Origin: Microcaldota archaeon
Lineage (GTDB): Archaea > Micrarchaeota > Micrarchaeia > Anstonellales > Bilamarchaeaceae
DNA length: 64,000 nucleotides
Assembly: GCA_016932815.1 (NCBI GenBank)
Contig: JAFGCC010000002.1
Location: 1-64,000, forward strand
Direction of reading: 5' to 3'
Positions 56,113 through 64,000 of this stretch are shown here, piece by piece. The position numbers and the translations under genes are program-made. The notes beneath the pieces were generated by a model that saw only the letters and a program-made list of their open reading frames with translations, was not told the origin of the DNA and searched no databases. The stretch's first letter is position 1. Every line of letters begins with the position of its first letter.

Positions 56113-56676
56113 ATGATGAGAATCGGAGAAAAGATAGCGGATATGGGAATGGAAGTTTTCCATGAAGGGGAAATAAAGAAGGTAAAGCTCTCGGATTACT
56201 CTGGAAAGTGGTTGGTCCTGGTATTCTACCCTGCGGATTTCACTTTCGTGTGCCCAACCGAGCTTGAGGACATGGCGAAGCATTATGCGCAGTTTAAGGA
56301 AGCGGGCGCGGAGGTAATTAGCATAAGCACCGACACCGTGTTCGTGCACAAGGCGTGGAAGGACAATTCGGATGCCATAAAGAAGATTGAGTACCCGATG
56401 GGCGCAGACCCCACGGGCAAAATCTGCAGGGAGTTTGGGACGTACATAGAAGAAGAGGGGCTCTCCCTGAGGGGAAGCTTCATAATAGACCCGGACGGAG
56501 TGCTTAAAGCGTTTGAGGTCCATGACAACAGCATAGGCAGGAGCGCAAAGGAGCTCCTGCGGAAACTGCGGGCTGCGGATTTTGTGCGAAAAAGCGACGG
56601 AATCGTGTGCCCGGCCAACTGGGAACCCGGGGCGGAAACGCTCAAGCCCGGGCTGGACCTGGTGGGAAAGATATAG
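56113..56676 (+). CDS. Peroxiredoxin (AhpC/Prx family)
   Basis: [49 protein letters not shown]. Confidence 0.95.
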   Translation: MMRIGEKIADMGMEVFHEGEIKKVKLSDYSGKWLVLVFYPADFTFVCPTELEDMAKHYAQFKEAGAEVISISTDTVFVHKAWKDNSDAIKKIEYPMGADPTGKICREFGTYIEEEGLSLRGSFIIDPDGVLKAFEVHDNSIGRSAKELLRKLRAADFVRKSDGIVCPANWEPGAETLKPGLDLVGKI

Positions 56677-56684
56677 GTGAGGAC

Positions 56685-57062
56685 ATGACCAAGAGAGAAG
56701 AGATATACAAATGCAACGTATGCGGGAACATCGTGGAAATGGTGCATCCTGGCGCGGGAGAGCTTGTCTGCTGCGGGCAGCCAATGGAGCACAAGCCGGA
56801 GAAGGAGACTGATGAGGGAAACGAGAAGCACGTCCCGATAATCAAGAGGACCGAAACCGGCGTGAAGGTAAAGGTGGGCTCGGTTCCGCACCCTATGGAG
56901 GAGAACCACTACATTGAGTGGATTGAAATCATAGCGGACGGCAAAGTGTGCCGCAAGTACCTAAAACCGGGAGAGGCTCCGGAAGCGGAATTCTGCACGG
57001 ATGCAAAAGAGGTTAGCGCACGCGAATACTGCAATGTGCACGGGCTCTGGAAATCCGCCTGA
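56685..57062 (+). CDS. Desulfoferrodoxin-type superoxide reductase
   Basis: [65 protein letters not shown]. Confidence 0.94.
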   Translation: MTKREEIYKCNVCGNIVEMVHPGAGELVCCGQPMEHKPEKETDEGNEKHVPIIKRTETGVKVKVGSVPHPMEENHYIEWIEIIADGKVCRKYLKPGEAPEAEFCTDAKEVSAREYCNVHGLWKSA

Positions 57063-57064
57063 GC

Positions 57065-57084
57065 GCGGGCTCCTAAGGGCCCGC
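57065..57084. terminator. Hairpin between convergent SOR and RuBisCO genes
   Basis: GCGGGC-tcctaagg-GCCCGC inverted repeat. Confidence 0.5.
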
Positions 57085-57106
57085 TTCGCGCTTTGGGCTT
57101 TGGGAT

Positions 57107-58402
57107 TCACTTGGGCTTGTAGCGTCCCCACTTGCCCAGTGCTTCCCTCAATTCTTCGTTATTTTTAGCCTTCTCTTTTAGGGAGACTCCTTCCATCTTC
57201 GCATCTATTGCCTGCATTACTGCCATTGCGCCTGCGCGGGTGCCCTTGGGATGTCCGTGGATTCCTCCGCTAACTAGGAGTACCATGTCGTTGCCGTAGA
57301 TGTCCATGACATCCGGGACCAGGCCGGGGTGGAGGCCTCCTGAGGATGCTGGGAAAACGGATTTTATGTTTCCCCACTCCTGCTCTAGTATGAGGCCTTT
57401 TTTCGCCTTGGTTTTCTTCTCGCGCAGAACGTCCGCTATTGCCTGCACTTCGGGCTTTGTGCCAACGAGCTTGCCCACCGCAGTTCCGGTGTGGATGTTG
57501 TTTACTCCAAGCATGCGCATCGTCTTTGCGAGAAACTGCATGGTAAGGCCGTGCTTGGGGTTGCGGTCAAAAGCCGCGTGCATCGCCCTGTGCGCGTGTA
57601 TTGCAAGGCCCAAATCGCCAAGGTAGTCGCGCATCGTCTGGACTGCCGAGTTGCCGGTTACAACGACGTCTATCATCACATAATCCCAGCCGTGGTCTGC
57701 GACCATCTCCGCGCGCCTCATCATCTCTCCTACTTCTGCTGTGATGTTGAAGAATGCGGATTTTTTCTCGCCCGTGAGGGCTTCCGCCTTGTCGCGGAGC
57801 TTCGTCATCCTCTTTAGGCGGTCCTCGAAGCGGTTGAATGAGAGGGATGTGAGGTTTTCGTCATCCTTTACGAAATCGAATCCGCCCATCCAGGTTTCGA
57901 ACGCTATTTTGGAGTGCTCGGCTGCGCTGAATCCTATTTTGGGCTTTACCACTGCCCCTGTTAGGGGGCGCTTTTTTACTCCCATCCTCTTTCTTATCCC
58001 CTCCATCCCGAATTGGGGGCCCTTGAAGGACTTGAGGAGGGCGGGCGGAATCGACGCGTCTATTAGCCTCAGGTTCTTGAGCGCCTTCATGCCGAAGATG
58101 TTGCCGGCTATCCCGCTTAGGAGCTGGCAGAGGTTGCCCTTTTCCCAGAGGCCAATCGGGTATGCGACTTTTAGGTAGTTGCCATCCATCTCAAAGGCGG
58201 TCGCCTCCAGGCCCTTCATTCTCGGAGGAAGGCTGGTGAGGGTGGTCCAGGTGCCAGTGGAACTCTCCGATGCAATCCTGCCTGCAGCCTCCTTCTTGCT
58301 CATCCCCGCTGCGGGCTCGAAATAAAAGAGAGCTATAACGTCGTCTTTTGCAGGCGAATATTTAAAGTCCACGAATTTGTCATACCAATCGATTTTTGCC
58401 AT
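57107..58402 (-). CDS. rbcL: RuBisCO large subunit, form III-like
   Basis: ESSTGTWTT; GAVVKPKIG; GGFDFVKDDENLTS; HAHRAMHAAF; NIHTGT; VGKLVG; SSGGLHPG; GHPKGTRAGA. Confidence 0.93.
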   Translation of the reverse strand: MAKIDWYDKFVDFKYSPAKDDVIALFYFEPAAGMSKKEAAGRIASESSTGTWTTLTSLPPRMKGLEATAFEMDGNYLKVAYPIGLWEKGNLCQLLSGIAGNIFGMKALKNLRLIDASIPPALLKSFKGPQFGMEGIRKRMGVKKRPLTGAVVKPKIGFSAAEHSKIAFETWMGGFDFVKDDENLTSLSFNRFEDRLKRMTKLRDKAEALTGEKKSAFFNITAEVGEMMRRAEMVADHGWDYVMIDVVVTGNSAVQTMRDYLGDLGLAIHAHRAMHAAFDRNPKHGLTMQFLAKTMRMLGVNNIHTGTAVGKLVGTKPEVQAIADVLREKKTKAKKGLILEQEWGNIKSVFPASSGGLHPGLVPDVMDIYGNDMVLLVSGGIHGHPKGTRAGAMAVMQAIDAKMEGVSLKEKAKNNEELREALGKWGRYKPK

Positions 58403-58599
58403 GGAAAGCTCAAATCAAACAAGTAATATAAAGCCTGCGGATTGGGGGCCCGGGGCAGGGGATGGTGCGCGGATGGGGGATGTTATGTGTGGGGAGCGCT
58501 TTGGGGGGCCTGCTGCGGAAAAGAGGGGGGCATAGATAAGCTTAAATACCATCGCATTCCCAATAGAAGCGGATGGCTGGCAGCCGATAATGCGCAAGC

Positions 58600-58616
58600 C
58601 CCGGGGAATCCCCGGG
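58600..58616 (+). other. Hairpin CCCGGGG-AAT-CCCCGGG in leader of small zinc-ribbon ORF
   Basis: 7-bp perfect stem with triloop. Confidence 0.5.
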
Positions 58617-58667
58617 ATTCTGCCTCCGGGTGCGGGCCGTCCTTAAGTAAAATAAAAAGGTGAAAGA

Positions 58668-58829
58668 ATGTCTTTTGGAGACGACGATGAAAGCGGAGAC
58701 AGGCCTGCGCGCGAAATGCACGATGCGGTCTGTTCTAAATGCGGTAAGGAGTGCCAGGTCCCCTTTAAGCCTACTGAGGGAAGGCCCGTTTACTGCAGGG
58801 ACTGCTTTAGGCCACGCAAGAGATTTTAG
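58668..58829 (+). CDS. Small zinc-ribbon protein (CX2C...CX2C)
   Basis: MSFGDDDESGDRPAREMHDAVCSKCGKECQVPFKPTEGRPVYCRDCFRPRKRF read directly from sequence; missing from ORF track. Confidence 0.82.
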   Translation: MSFGDDDESGDRPAREMHDAVCSKCGKECQVPFKPTEGRPVYCRDCFRPRKRF

Positions 58830-58923
58830 GTGAAGGAGCTTTCCTAATCCGCTAAGTTTCTTTTAATATTATTTTTTTGTTTTAAATTCAGTTCTTGGTT
58901 TTGATTGCCCTTGCTTTTTAGCG

Positions 58924-60150
58924 TCAGCTCTCTGCATAGGGGGATTTCGCCTTCTGCAGGGTTTTGGGCGGGGGGTGGCCTATTGGGCCTTGTGGCGGCT
59001 CCTTTATGGTGCGCGCAATAGCGCTCATTAGGATTGGGCCTATGAACGTGGTTGCTATGCTCAGGATTATCATCGCGGTAATCATGTTGTCATCTAGCAG
59101 CCCCATCTCAAGCCCCACGAATGCGACTGCGAGGGTAGTGCTAAGCTGGGGGATTGTTGATACTCCGGCAAGTGCGCTCTCCTTTGAATCAAATCCGCAG
59201 GATTTGGCGGCAAGCCAGCCGCTTGCGAACTTGGAGATTACCGAAACCGCGGCTATTGCAAGGACCAGGTATAGCGCGCTGCCCCACCTTGAGAGTATGG
59301 AAACGTCCATCTGGGTGCCGATTATGATGAAGAACACCGGGATGAAGATTCCATAGCTTACAGCGTGCAGCTTCCTGCGCAGGGTTTCATTCGTAATGGA
59401 ATCCGAGAGGACCAGGCCTGCGAAGAATCCCGCGATTATTGAGTGCATCCCAAGCAGGTCAAATAGGACGACCGTCCCGACTAGCATTACCAATATGAAG
59501 CGCAATTCCTGCTCAAAGTGGTATTCTATTCCGGAATTGAGCGAGAAGAACCATTCCCTTGCCCTTGGCATTAGGATGCGCAAGGCTGCTAGCAGGATGA
59601 AAACGAACAGGTAGAAAAGGGGAAGGGGCATCTCGGAAGTGGGGTCGGCACTCTGGAGGAATAATGATAGCAGGATGAGGCTGAGGACGTCTTCTACTAT
59701 TGTGCCGGCAACGATTGTTTTCCCAAGCTTCATGTTGATTAGCCCCGTGGATTCCATTACCGGGATTACCACCGCTATTGAAGATGAAACGAAGATTATG
59801 CCCAAAAGCAGGGAGGATATTGTGTCGTATCCGAAAAAGGAGGCTATGCCAAAACCGGCAAGGAAGGGGATTGCCCCGTTTATGAGGGCGAACCTGGCTG
59901 CGCTGCCGCCTATGCTCCTAAAGCTTGAGAGCTTTATCTCCATTCCCGCCATGAACATCAGGAAAACCAGGCCGATTGAGCCTAGGAAATCAATCGTTTC
60001 GTTCATCTCAAAGAGGGCCAGGCCGTAGGGGCCGATTATTATTCCCGCCAGGATGAGGGCGACAACATATGGGAGATGGAAGCGCCTGAAGAGTTCTGAT
60101 AGGAACAGCGATGCGGAGATTAGCACCAGGAATGAAAGCAGTTCCGCCAT
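58924..60150 (-). CDS. Na+/H+ antiporter (CPA2/KefB family)
   Basis: LFLSELFRRFHLPYVVALILAGIIIGPYGLALF; FLSIGLVFLMFMAGMEI; multi-TM. Confidence 0.9.
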   Translation of the reverse strand: MAELLSFLVLISASLFLSELFRRFHLPYVVALILAGIIIGPYGLALFEMNETIDFLGSIGLVFLMFMAGMEIKLSSFRSIGGSAARFALINGAIPFLAGFGIASFFGYDTISSLLLGIIFVSSSIAVVIPVMESTGLINMKLGKTIVAGTIVEDVLSLILLSLFLQSADPTSEMPLPLFYLFVFILLAALRILMPRAREWFFSLNSGIEYHFEQELRFILVMLVGTVVLFDLLGMHSIIAGFFAGLVLSDSITNETLRRKLHAVSYGIFIPVFFIIIGTQMDVSILSRWGSALYLVLAIAAVSVISKFASGWLAAKSCGFDSKESALAGVSTIPQLSTTLAVAFVGLEMGLLDDNMITAMIILSIATTFIGPILMSAIARTIKEPPQGPIGHPPPKTLQKAKSPYAES

Positions 60151-60246
60151 TGAAGCCTGAATCTTTGGCTTTGCTTATAAAAGTATTGCAGGCCTGCCCT
60201 GGGGGAGCTGCACACGGGAATCCCATTTTCATCTTGGAAGCGCTGC

Positions 60247-61755
60247 TCAGATTGCCCCGGATATTTTCGGGTTCAATCCCTTGAATTTGGAGAGCCATTC
60301 CTTCCTGCTAATCCTGAGTTCGTTGGTTAGTCTCGCGTATTCCTCCTCTTCGTAGAGGGACCGCGGGTGCAGCTTGCAGCCTTCCACTTCCGGGATTTCT
60401 TTTGGGAGGAGGTAGCCCCACTCCCCATCCTGTTCCCAGGAGATGCCGCCCCTTGCAATCTCCTTTATTATGGAGGCGGAATCGTGCACGGTTATCTTCC
60501 TTGCTTCTCCCTTGCCGCCTTCGCCTACCCCACCGGTATTTAGGAGGTAGCACTCCAGGTGCGGATTCTTCCCCAGGATTTCTAGGAATCGGTTTCCCTC
60601 CTCGTATTCGGGGCCGATTATGAAGGGGTTTGTGCCCACTACCCTGCGGGGCTTTCCCGCATCAATATCCGAGGCTGCGCTTCCCACGGATTCGCCTAGC
60701 ATGAAGAATGCGGCTGCCTGGAGGGGGCCAAGCTTTGCAACCGCGGGAACGATATTGTTCCAGCGGGTTATGAACAGTATCATGTCCACTTCCTTTAGGC
60801 TTATCCCTTTTTTCGTGTGCCCGATTTCGCTTCGCAGGACCACCGCCCTCCCATTGGAAGTCAGGGTGCAATCTGAAAAATCCGGTTTTCCGCCCCCATT
60901 TAGCTTAACGTTCTCCAAGAGGGCGTTGGGGCTTGTTGCGGCCTTGTATAGGAGGGGCTGGGATTTTGGCTCTAGGCCTTCGGTTTTTATGTAGAAATTG
61001 TCCTCTGTGCCCCGGCATGAGGAATCGGCCTGCATCAGGACCACGTCGTCTTGGAGAATGGTTACGCTTTCCCCCTTTGAGGCATCCAGCCAGTGGTGGT
61101 GGCAGGTAAGGGTGGTCTTCCCGGTTGCGCTAAGGCCAAAGAGCAGGACTCCTTTTTCAATAAGCTTTCCGTCCTTTTGCAGGGCGGAGATTGTTTTTGA
61201 GCCTGCGTGCAGGCCCAGGCCGCCTGCCATCTTGGCCTTGTGCATTGCCATTCGGAGGTTGGCTTTCTTGAGCTCCCCGGTGTAGTCTGAGCCTAGTATG
61301 AAGGTTATGCCGCTTGGGGCGTGGGCGAGGATTTTGGTTTCTTGCCATTCCGGGACTTGCACACTGGTAAAGTCCGGGGATTTCCCTTTTTTGGGGGGAA
61401 AAAGCATCTTCGCCCACATAAAGGGGATGTGGGGGTATGCTGCGGAAACGTATGCGCGGCAGTAAAACGGGTTTTCCATGCACATTCTTCTATCCACTCT
61501 GAGGAGCTTTTTCCCCTTTAGGTACTGCGCCACGCTCGTGATTAGGGATTCTTGGGCGGATGTTGGCTTCCCTTCTATTATCGTTGTCAGGGACGCGCTC
61601 CTTCCGCGTATTTTCGTGGTGTAGCACATGCTCCCGTATGCGGTCTGCACCCCTTCTTTTTTGGAGATTTCTAGGAGGCGCCCAAAAGACGGGTTTGCAT
61701 CAATCTGCGCCCCTTTTCCTATTTCCCTTATAGCTTCTTCAAAATCCAAGTGCAC
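60247..61755 (-). CDS. pckA: Phosphoenolpyruvate carboxykinase (ATP)
   Basis: LLFGLSATGKTTLTC kinase-1a; ILQDDVVLM; YLLNTGGVGEGG. Confidence 0.93.
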   Translation of the reverse strand: MHLDFEEAIREIGKGAQIDANPSFGRLLEISKKEGVQTAYGSMCYTTKIRGRSASLTTIIEGKPTSAQESLITSVAQYLKGKKLLRVDRRMCMENPFYCRAYVSAAYPHIPFMWAKMLFPPKKGKSPDFTSVQVPEWQETKILAHAPSGITFILGSDYTGELKKANLRMAMHKAKMAGGLGLHAGSKTISALQKDGKLIEKGVLLFGLSATGKTTLTCHHHWLDASKGESVTILQDDVVLMQADSSCRGTEDNFYIKTEGLEPKSQPLLYKAATSPNALLENVKLNGGGKPDFSDCTLTSNGRAVVLRSEIGHTKKGISLKEVDMILFITRWNNIVPAVAKLGPLQAAAFFMLGESVGSAASDIDAGKPRRVVGTNPFIIGPEYEEGNRFLEILGKNPHLECYLLNTGGVGEGGKGEARKITVHDSASIIKEIARGGISWEQDGEWGYLLPKEIPEVEGCKLHPRSLYEEEEYARLTNELRISRKEWLSKFKGLNPKISGAI

Positions 61756-61851
61756 ACCCTGTGTGCAGCTTCTGCAAGAACCAATTATATTGTTTGCTGT
61801 TTGGGAAGGCTGGTGGAGGGGTTTATAATGCGTGGGGGAGTTGGCAGGAGC

Positions 61852-62259
61852 ATGGAGGGGGAATTGAAGAAAAGGCTTTCCAAAGAGGAATACAGGGTCC
61901 TAAGGGAGAAGGGAACCGAACCTCCATTTAGCGGGGAATACAACGAAAACAAGCGCGAGGGGACATACCGGTGCAAAGCATGCGGCAACGTGCTATTTAG
62001 GTCAAAGGAAAAATTCGATTCCAAGAGCGGATGGCCCAGCTTTTTTGAAGTTGAAGAGGGTGCCGTGGAATTGCGGGAGGACTTGAGCCACGCTATGGTG
62101 CGCACGGAAGTCCTGTGCAAAAAATGCAAGAGCCACCTTGGGCACCTCTTCTATGACGGGCCCATGCCCACCGGAAAGAGGTACTGCATAAACTCCCTCG
62201 CACTTGATTTTGAAGGGAAAAAATGCGGAAAGGCGGGAAGCTGCGCAAAGAAGGGATAG
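61852..62259 (+). CDS. msrB: Peptide-methionine (R)-S-oxide reductase MsrB
   Basis: REGTYRCKACGNVLFRSKEKFDSKSGWPSFFE; VLCKKCKSHLGHLFYDGP; RYCINSLAL. Confidence 0.95.
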   Translation: MEGELKKRLSKEEYRVLREKGTEPPFSGEYNENKREGTYRCKACGNVLFRSKEKFDSKSGWPSFFEVEEGAVELREDLSHAMVRTEVLCKKCKSHLGHLFYDGPMPTGKRYCINSLALDFEGKKCGKAGSCAKKG

Positions 62260-62288
62260 CAACCTATTGCGGGGGGCTCTTGCGCTTG

Positions 62289-62300
62289 CCCCCATGGGGG
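62289..62300. repeat. Perfect 12-bp palindrome CCCCCATGGGGG downstream of msrB
   Basis: Direct reading. Confidence 0.5.
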
Positions 62301-62360
62301 TTGGCGCAGGAGAGGGGAGCCAAGAAAGCCTTTTAAAAGATAAACCCAATTTTGAAAGTT

Positions 62361-64000
62361 ATGTATCTCCTGCGCAACGCCGTTGTGGCTGCATTTTTCA
62401 TGCTCATTATTTCCGGGATTGCACACCCGGCGAACCTGCTTACCAACCCGGATGCGGAAACCGGGGACTTAACCGGGTGGACACTCGTCCCCTATCCAAG
62501 CGGGAGCACCTTCGTTGTGGGTTCCGGGGGGCTAGAAGGCGGAAGCTACCATTTTGCGGAGAACCGAGAGAGCGGGGCGACTGCAACCGGGCTGGCGTCT
62601 TTGAGCCAGGAGATAAACCTCACAGATGAGGGATATGGCGATTCCTACTTAGATAGCGCCCCCCCAATCGGGATAAAGGTTTACGTGCACGGAGTGGTTT
62701 ATGCGGGCTCCGACTTGTACCAGGTAATAGTGCAGCTAAAGGACTCCGAAGGCGGGGTGATTGATTCTTATGATACGGGGCAGCAGGTGGCGGGAAACGA
62801 CTGGATATTAATTAGCCACAATTTCAGCGGATACGGCTCAGGGGTGCGCACCATAGATTTTGAGATGAAGGGAACAGATGGCGAGCACTGGGCAGGGCAA
62901 TACGGGGTGTTCTTTGATAATGCATCGGTGGAATTCAACGAGATTGTGCTCTCAAACTGCAGCCAGGAGCTTGATACCGCTTCAACCATGTACAGGCTGG
63001 ACAGGGACATTTCCGTGAACACGACTAATTGCCTCAACGTGACTGCGAGCAGCGTCCTCATAAATTGCGACGGCTATACGATAACCGGTGACAATTCCTC
63101 CGGGGCATATGGGATTTACACAAACCGCTTTGGGACCGGGGTGGTAAACTGCAACATCAGCAATTTTGAGCGCGCGGTTTATTTTTATGGGACGGACAAT
63201 GGGAGCATACGAAACAGCAGCCTCTATTCCACTAGGAGTTCGGGGAACGCGATGCGCTTTGAATCCTCTGCAAATTACAATATGATAGGGGACGTTTATG
63301 CATATTCGGCTTCCGGATACGTGTTCCTAATGAGCGGTTCGCGGGGGAACAGGATATACGGCACAACCATGGAGGGCGCATCCAGCTCTTATGCTTTTTA
63401 CATGATGAGCTCGCACAACAATACGATTGAGAATTCCTCTTCTTCGTGCACTTCCGGGGCGCTGTGCGTCGGTTCCGCATCATCGGACAACAATTTTACC
63501 AATTATAATGCGACTACGACCAGCGGGGTGGCGGTTTATGTCCTCTGGGACGGCTCAAGCAAATACGTGATAGGCAACAAGTTCGTGGGGCTGAATGCAT
63601 ATTCCTCTTCAAGCAGGGGCGTGAGCCTGGAAGTTGGGAGGTACAATGAGTTCATAAACTCCACTTTATATGGGGGGTGGGGAGAAGGATTCTACTCCAT
63701 GCAGGGCTACGACATGAAGATTGCCAACTGCAACGTTACTTCCAAGGGGGATTATGGAATGTACATTTATTCTTCTGACAGGCTCAACATCTCCGGGGGG
63801 AGGTACCAGTCGCTTTCTAGTTCCAGCAGCTATTATGGGGCATACGTAGTTCATACCGACGATTCTTACATCTCGGATGCGGAATTTGCCGGGAACAACT
63901 CGGTTGCGCTCTACCTCTCCAACAGCGACAACTGCGAGGCATTCAACAATACGCTTGAGAGCATTAGCGGGAGCACGACACTGCTTTATCTCTCATTGGC
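62361..64000 (+). CDS. Secreted right-handed beta-helix (NosD-like) protein, truncated by window end
   Basis: Open frame from MYLLRNAVVAAFFMLIISGIAHPANLLTNPDAETGDLTGWT to window end; N-rich beta-helix rungs (INCDGYTITGDNSSGAYGIY; NNTIENSSSS). Confidence 0.82.
   Translation, partial: MYLLRNAVVAAFFMLIISGIAHPANLLTNPDAETGDLTGWTLVPYPSGSTFVVGSGGLEGGSYHFAENRESGATATGLASLSQEINLTDEGYGDSYLDSAPPIGIKVYVHGVVYAGSDLYQVIVQLKDSEGGVIDSYDTGQQVAGNDWILISHNFSGYGSGVRTIDFEMKGTDGEHWAGQYGVFFDNASVEFNEIVLSNCSQELDTASTMYRLDRDISVNTTNCLNVTASSVLINCDGYTITGDNSSGAYGIYTNRFGTGVVNCNISNFERAVYFYGTDNGSIRNSSLYSTRSSGNAMRFESSANYNMIGDVYAYSASGYVFLMSGSRGNRIYGTTMEGASSSYAFYMMSSHNNTIENSSSSCTSGALCVGSASSDNNFTNYNATTTSGVAVYVLWDGSSKYVIGNKFVGLNAYSSSSRGVSLEVGRYNEFINSTLYGGWGEGFYSMQGYDMKIANCNVTSKGDYGMYIYSSDRLNISGGRYQSLSSSSSYYGAYVVHTDDSYISDAEFAGNNSVALYLSNSDNCEAFNNTLESISGSTTLLYLSL

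Noticed and set aside
1-64000. CRISPR array, IS element, rRNA genes, RNase P RNA or SRP RNA
   Set aside because: No regularly spaced identical repeats, transposase ORFs or diagnostic conserved RNA motifs were seen by eye on either strand; an Rfam/Infernal scan would be needed to exclude small ncRNAs.

Overview
This is an archaeal chromosome window, probably a small-genome or DPANN-type lineage. It opens with a near-complete archaeal ribosomal-protein supercluster: L3-L4-L23-L2-S19-L22-S3-L29-SUI1-Rpp29-S17-L14-L24-S4e-L5-S14-S8-L6-L32e-L19e-L18-S5-L30-L15-SecY-Adk-DUF106/EMC3-L34e-Cmk-L14e-Cbf5. A tRNA-Ser(GGA), polyamine genes (speE, speD) and an S13-S4-S11-RpoD-Taw1 cluster follow. The second half carries PurP, CCA transferase, GyrB/GyrA, PolB, an AsnRS-like asparagine synthetase with a divergent Lrp/AsnC regulator, Rad50, Lrp/peroxiredoxin/superoxide reductase, form III-like RuBisCO, a Na+/H+ antiporter, ATP-type PEPCK, MsrB and several secreted or lipoprotein genes. 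The best candidate for an undescribed system is a tandem array at ~23.47-28.91 kb. It holds ten short genes for predicted N-in single-TM coiled-coil proteins, and seven of them end in a near-identical cysteine tail ((I/L)(V/I/L)RC(P/E/G)(E/D)G(G/E)EC(K/R)-COOH). Several are joined by ATGA overlaps, and three internal transcription units have paralogous leaderless promoters. Other notable signals are a diverged repeat with an att-like 11-bp duplication at the tRNA-Ser 3' end, two divergent Lrp-linked promoters with inverted repeats, a triple-HTH protein and G4-rich intergenic regions. All family calls come from reading the translated sequences; no database search was run.
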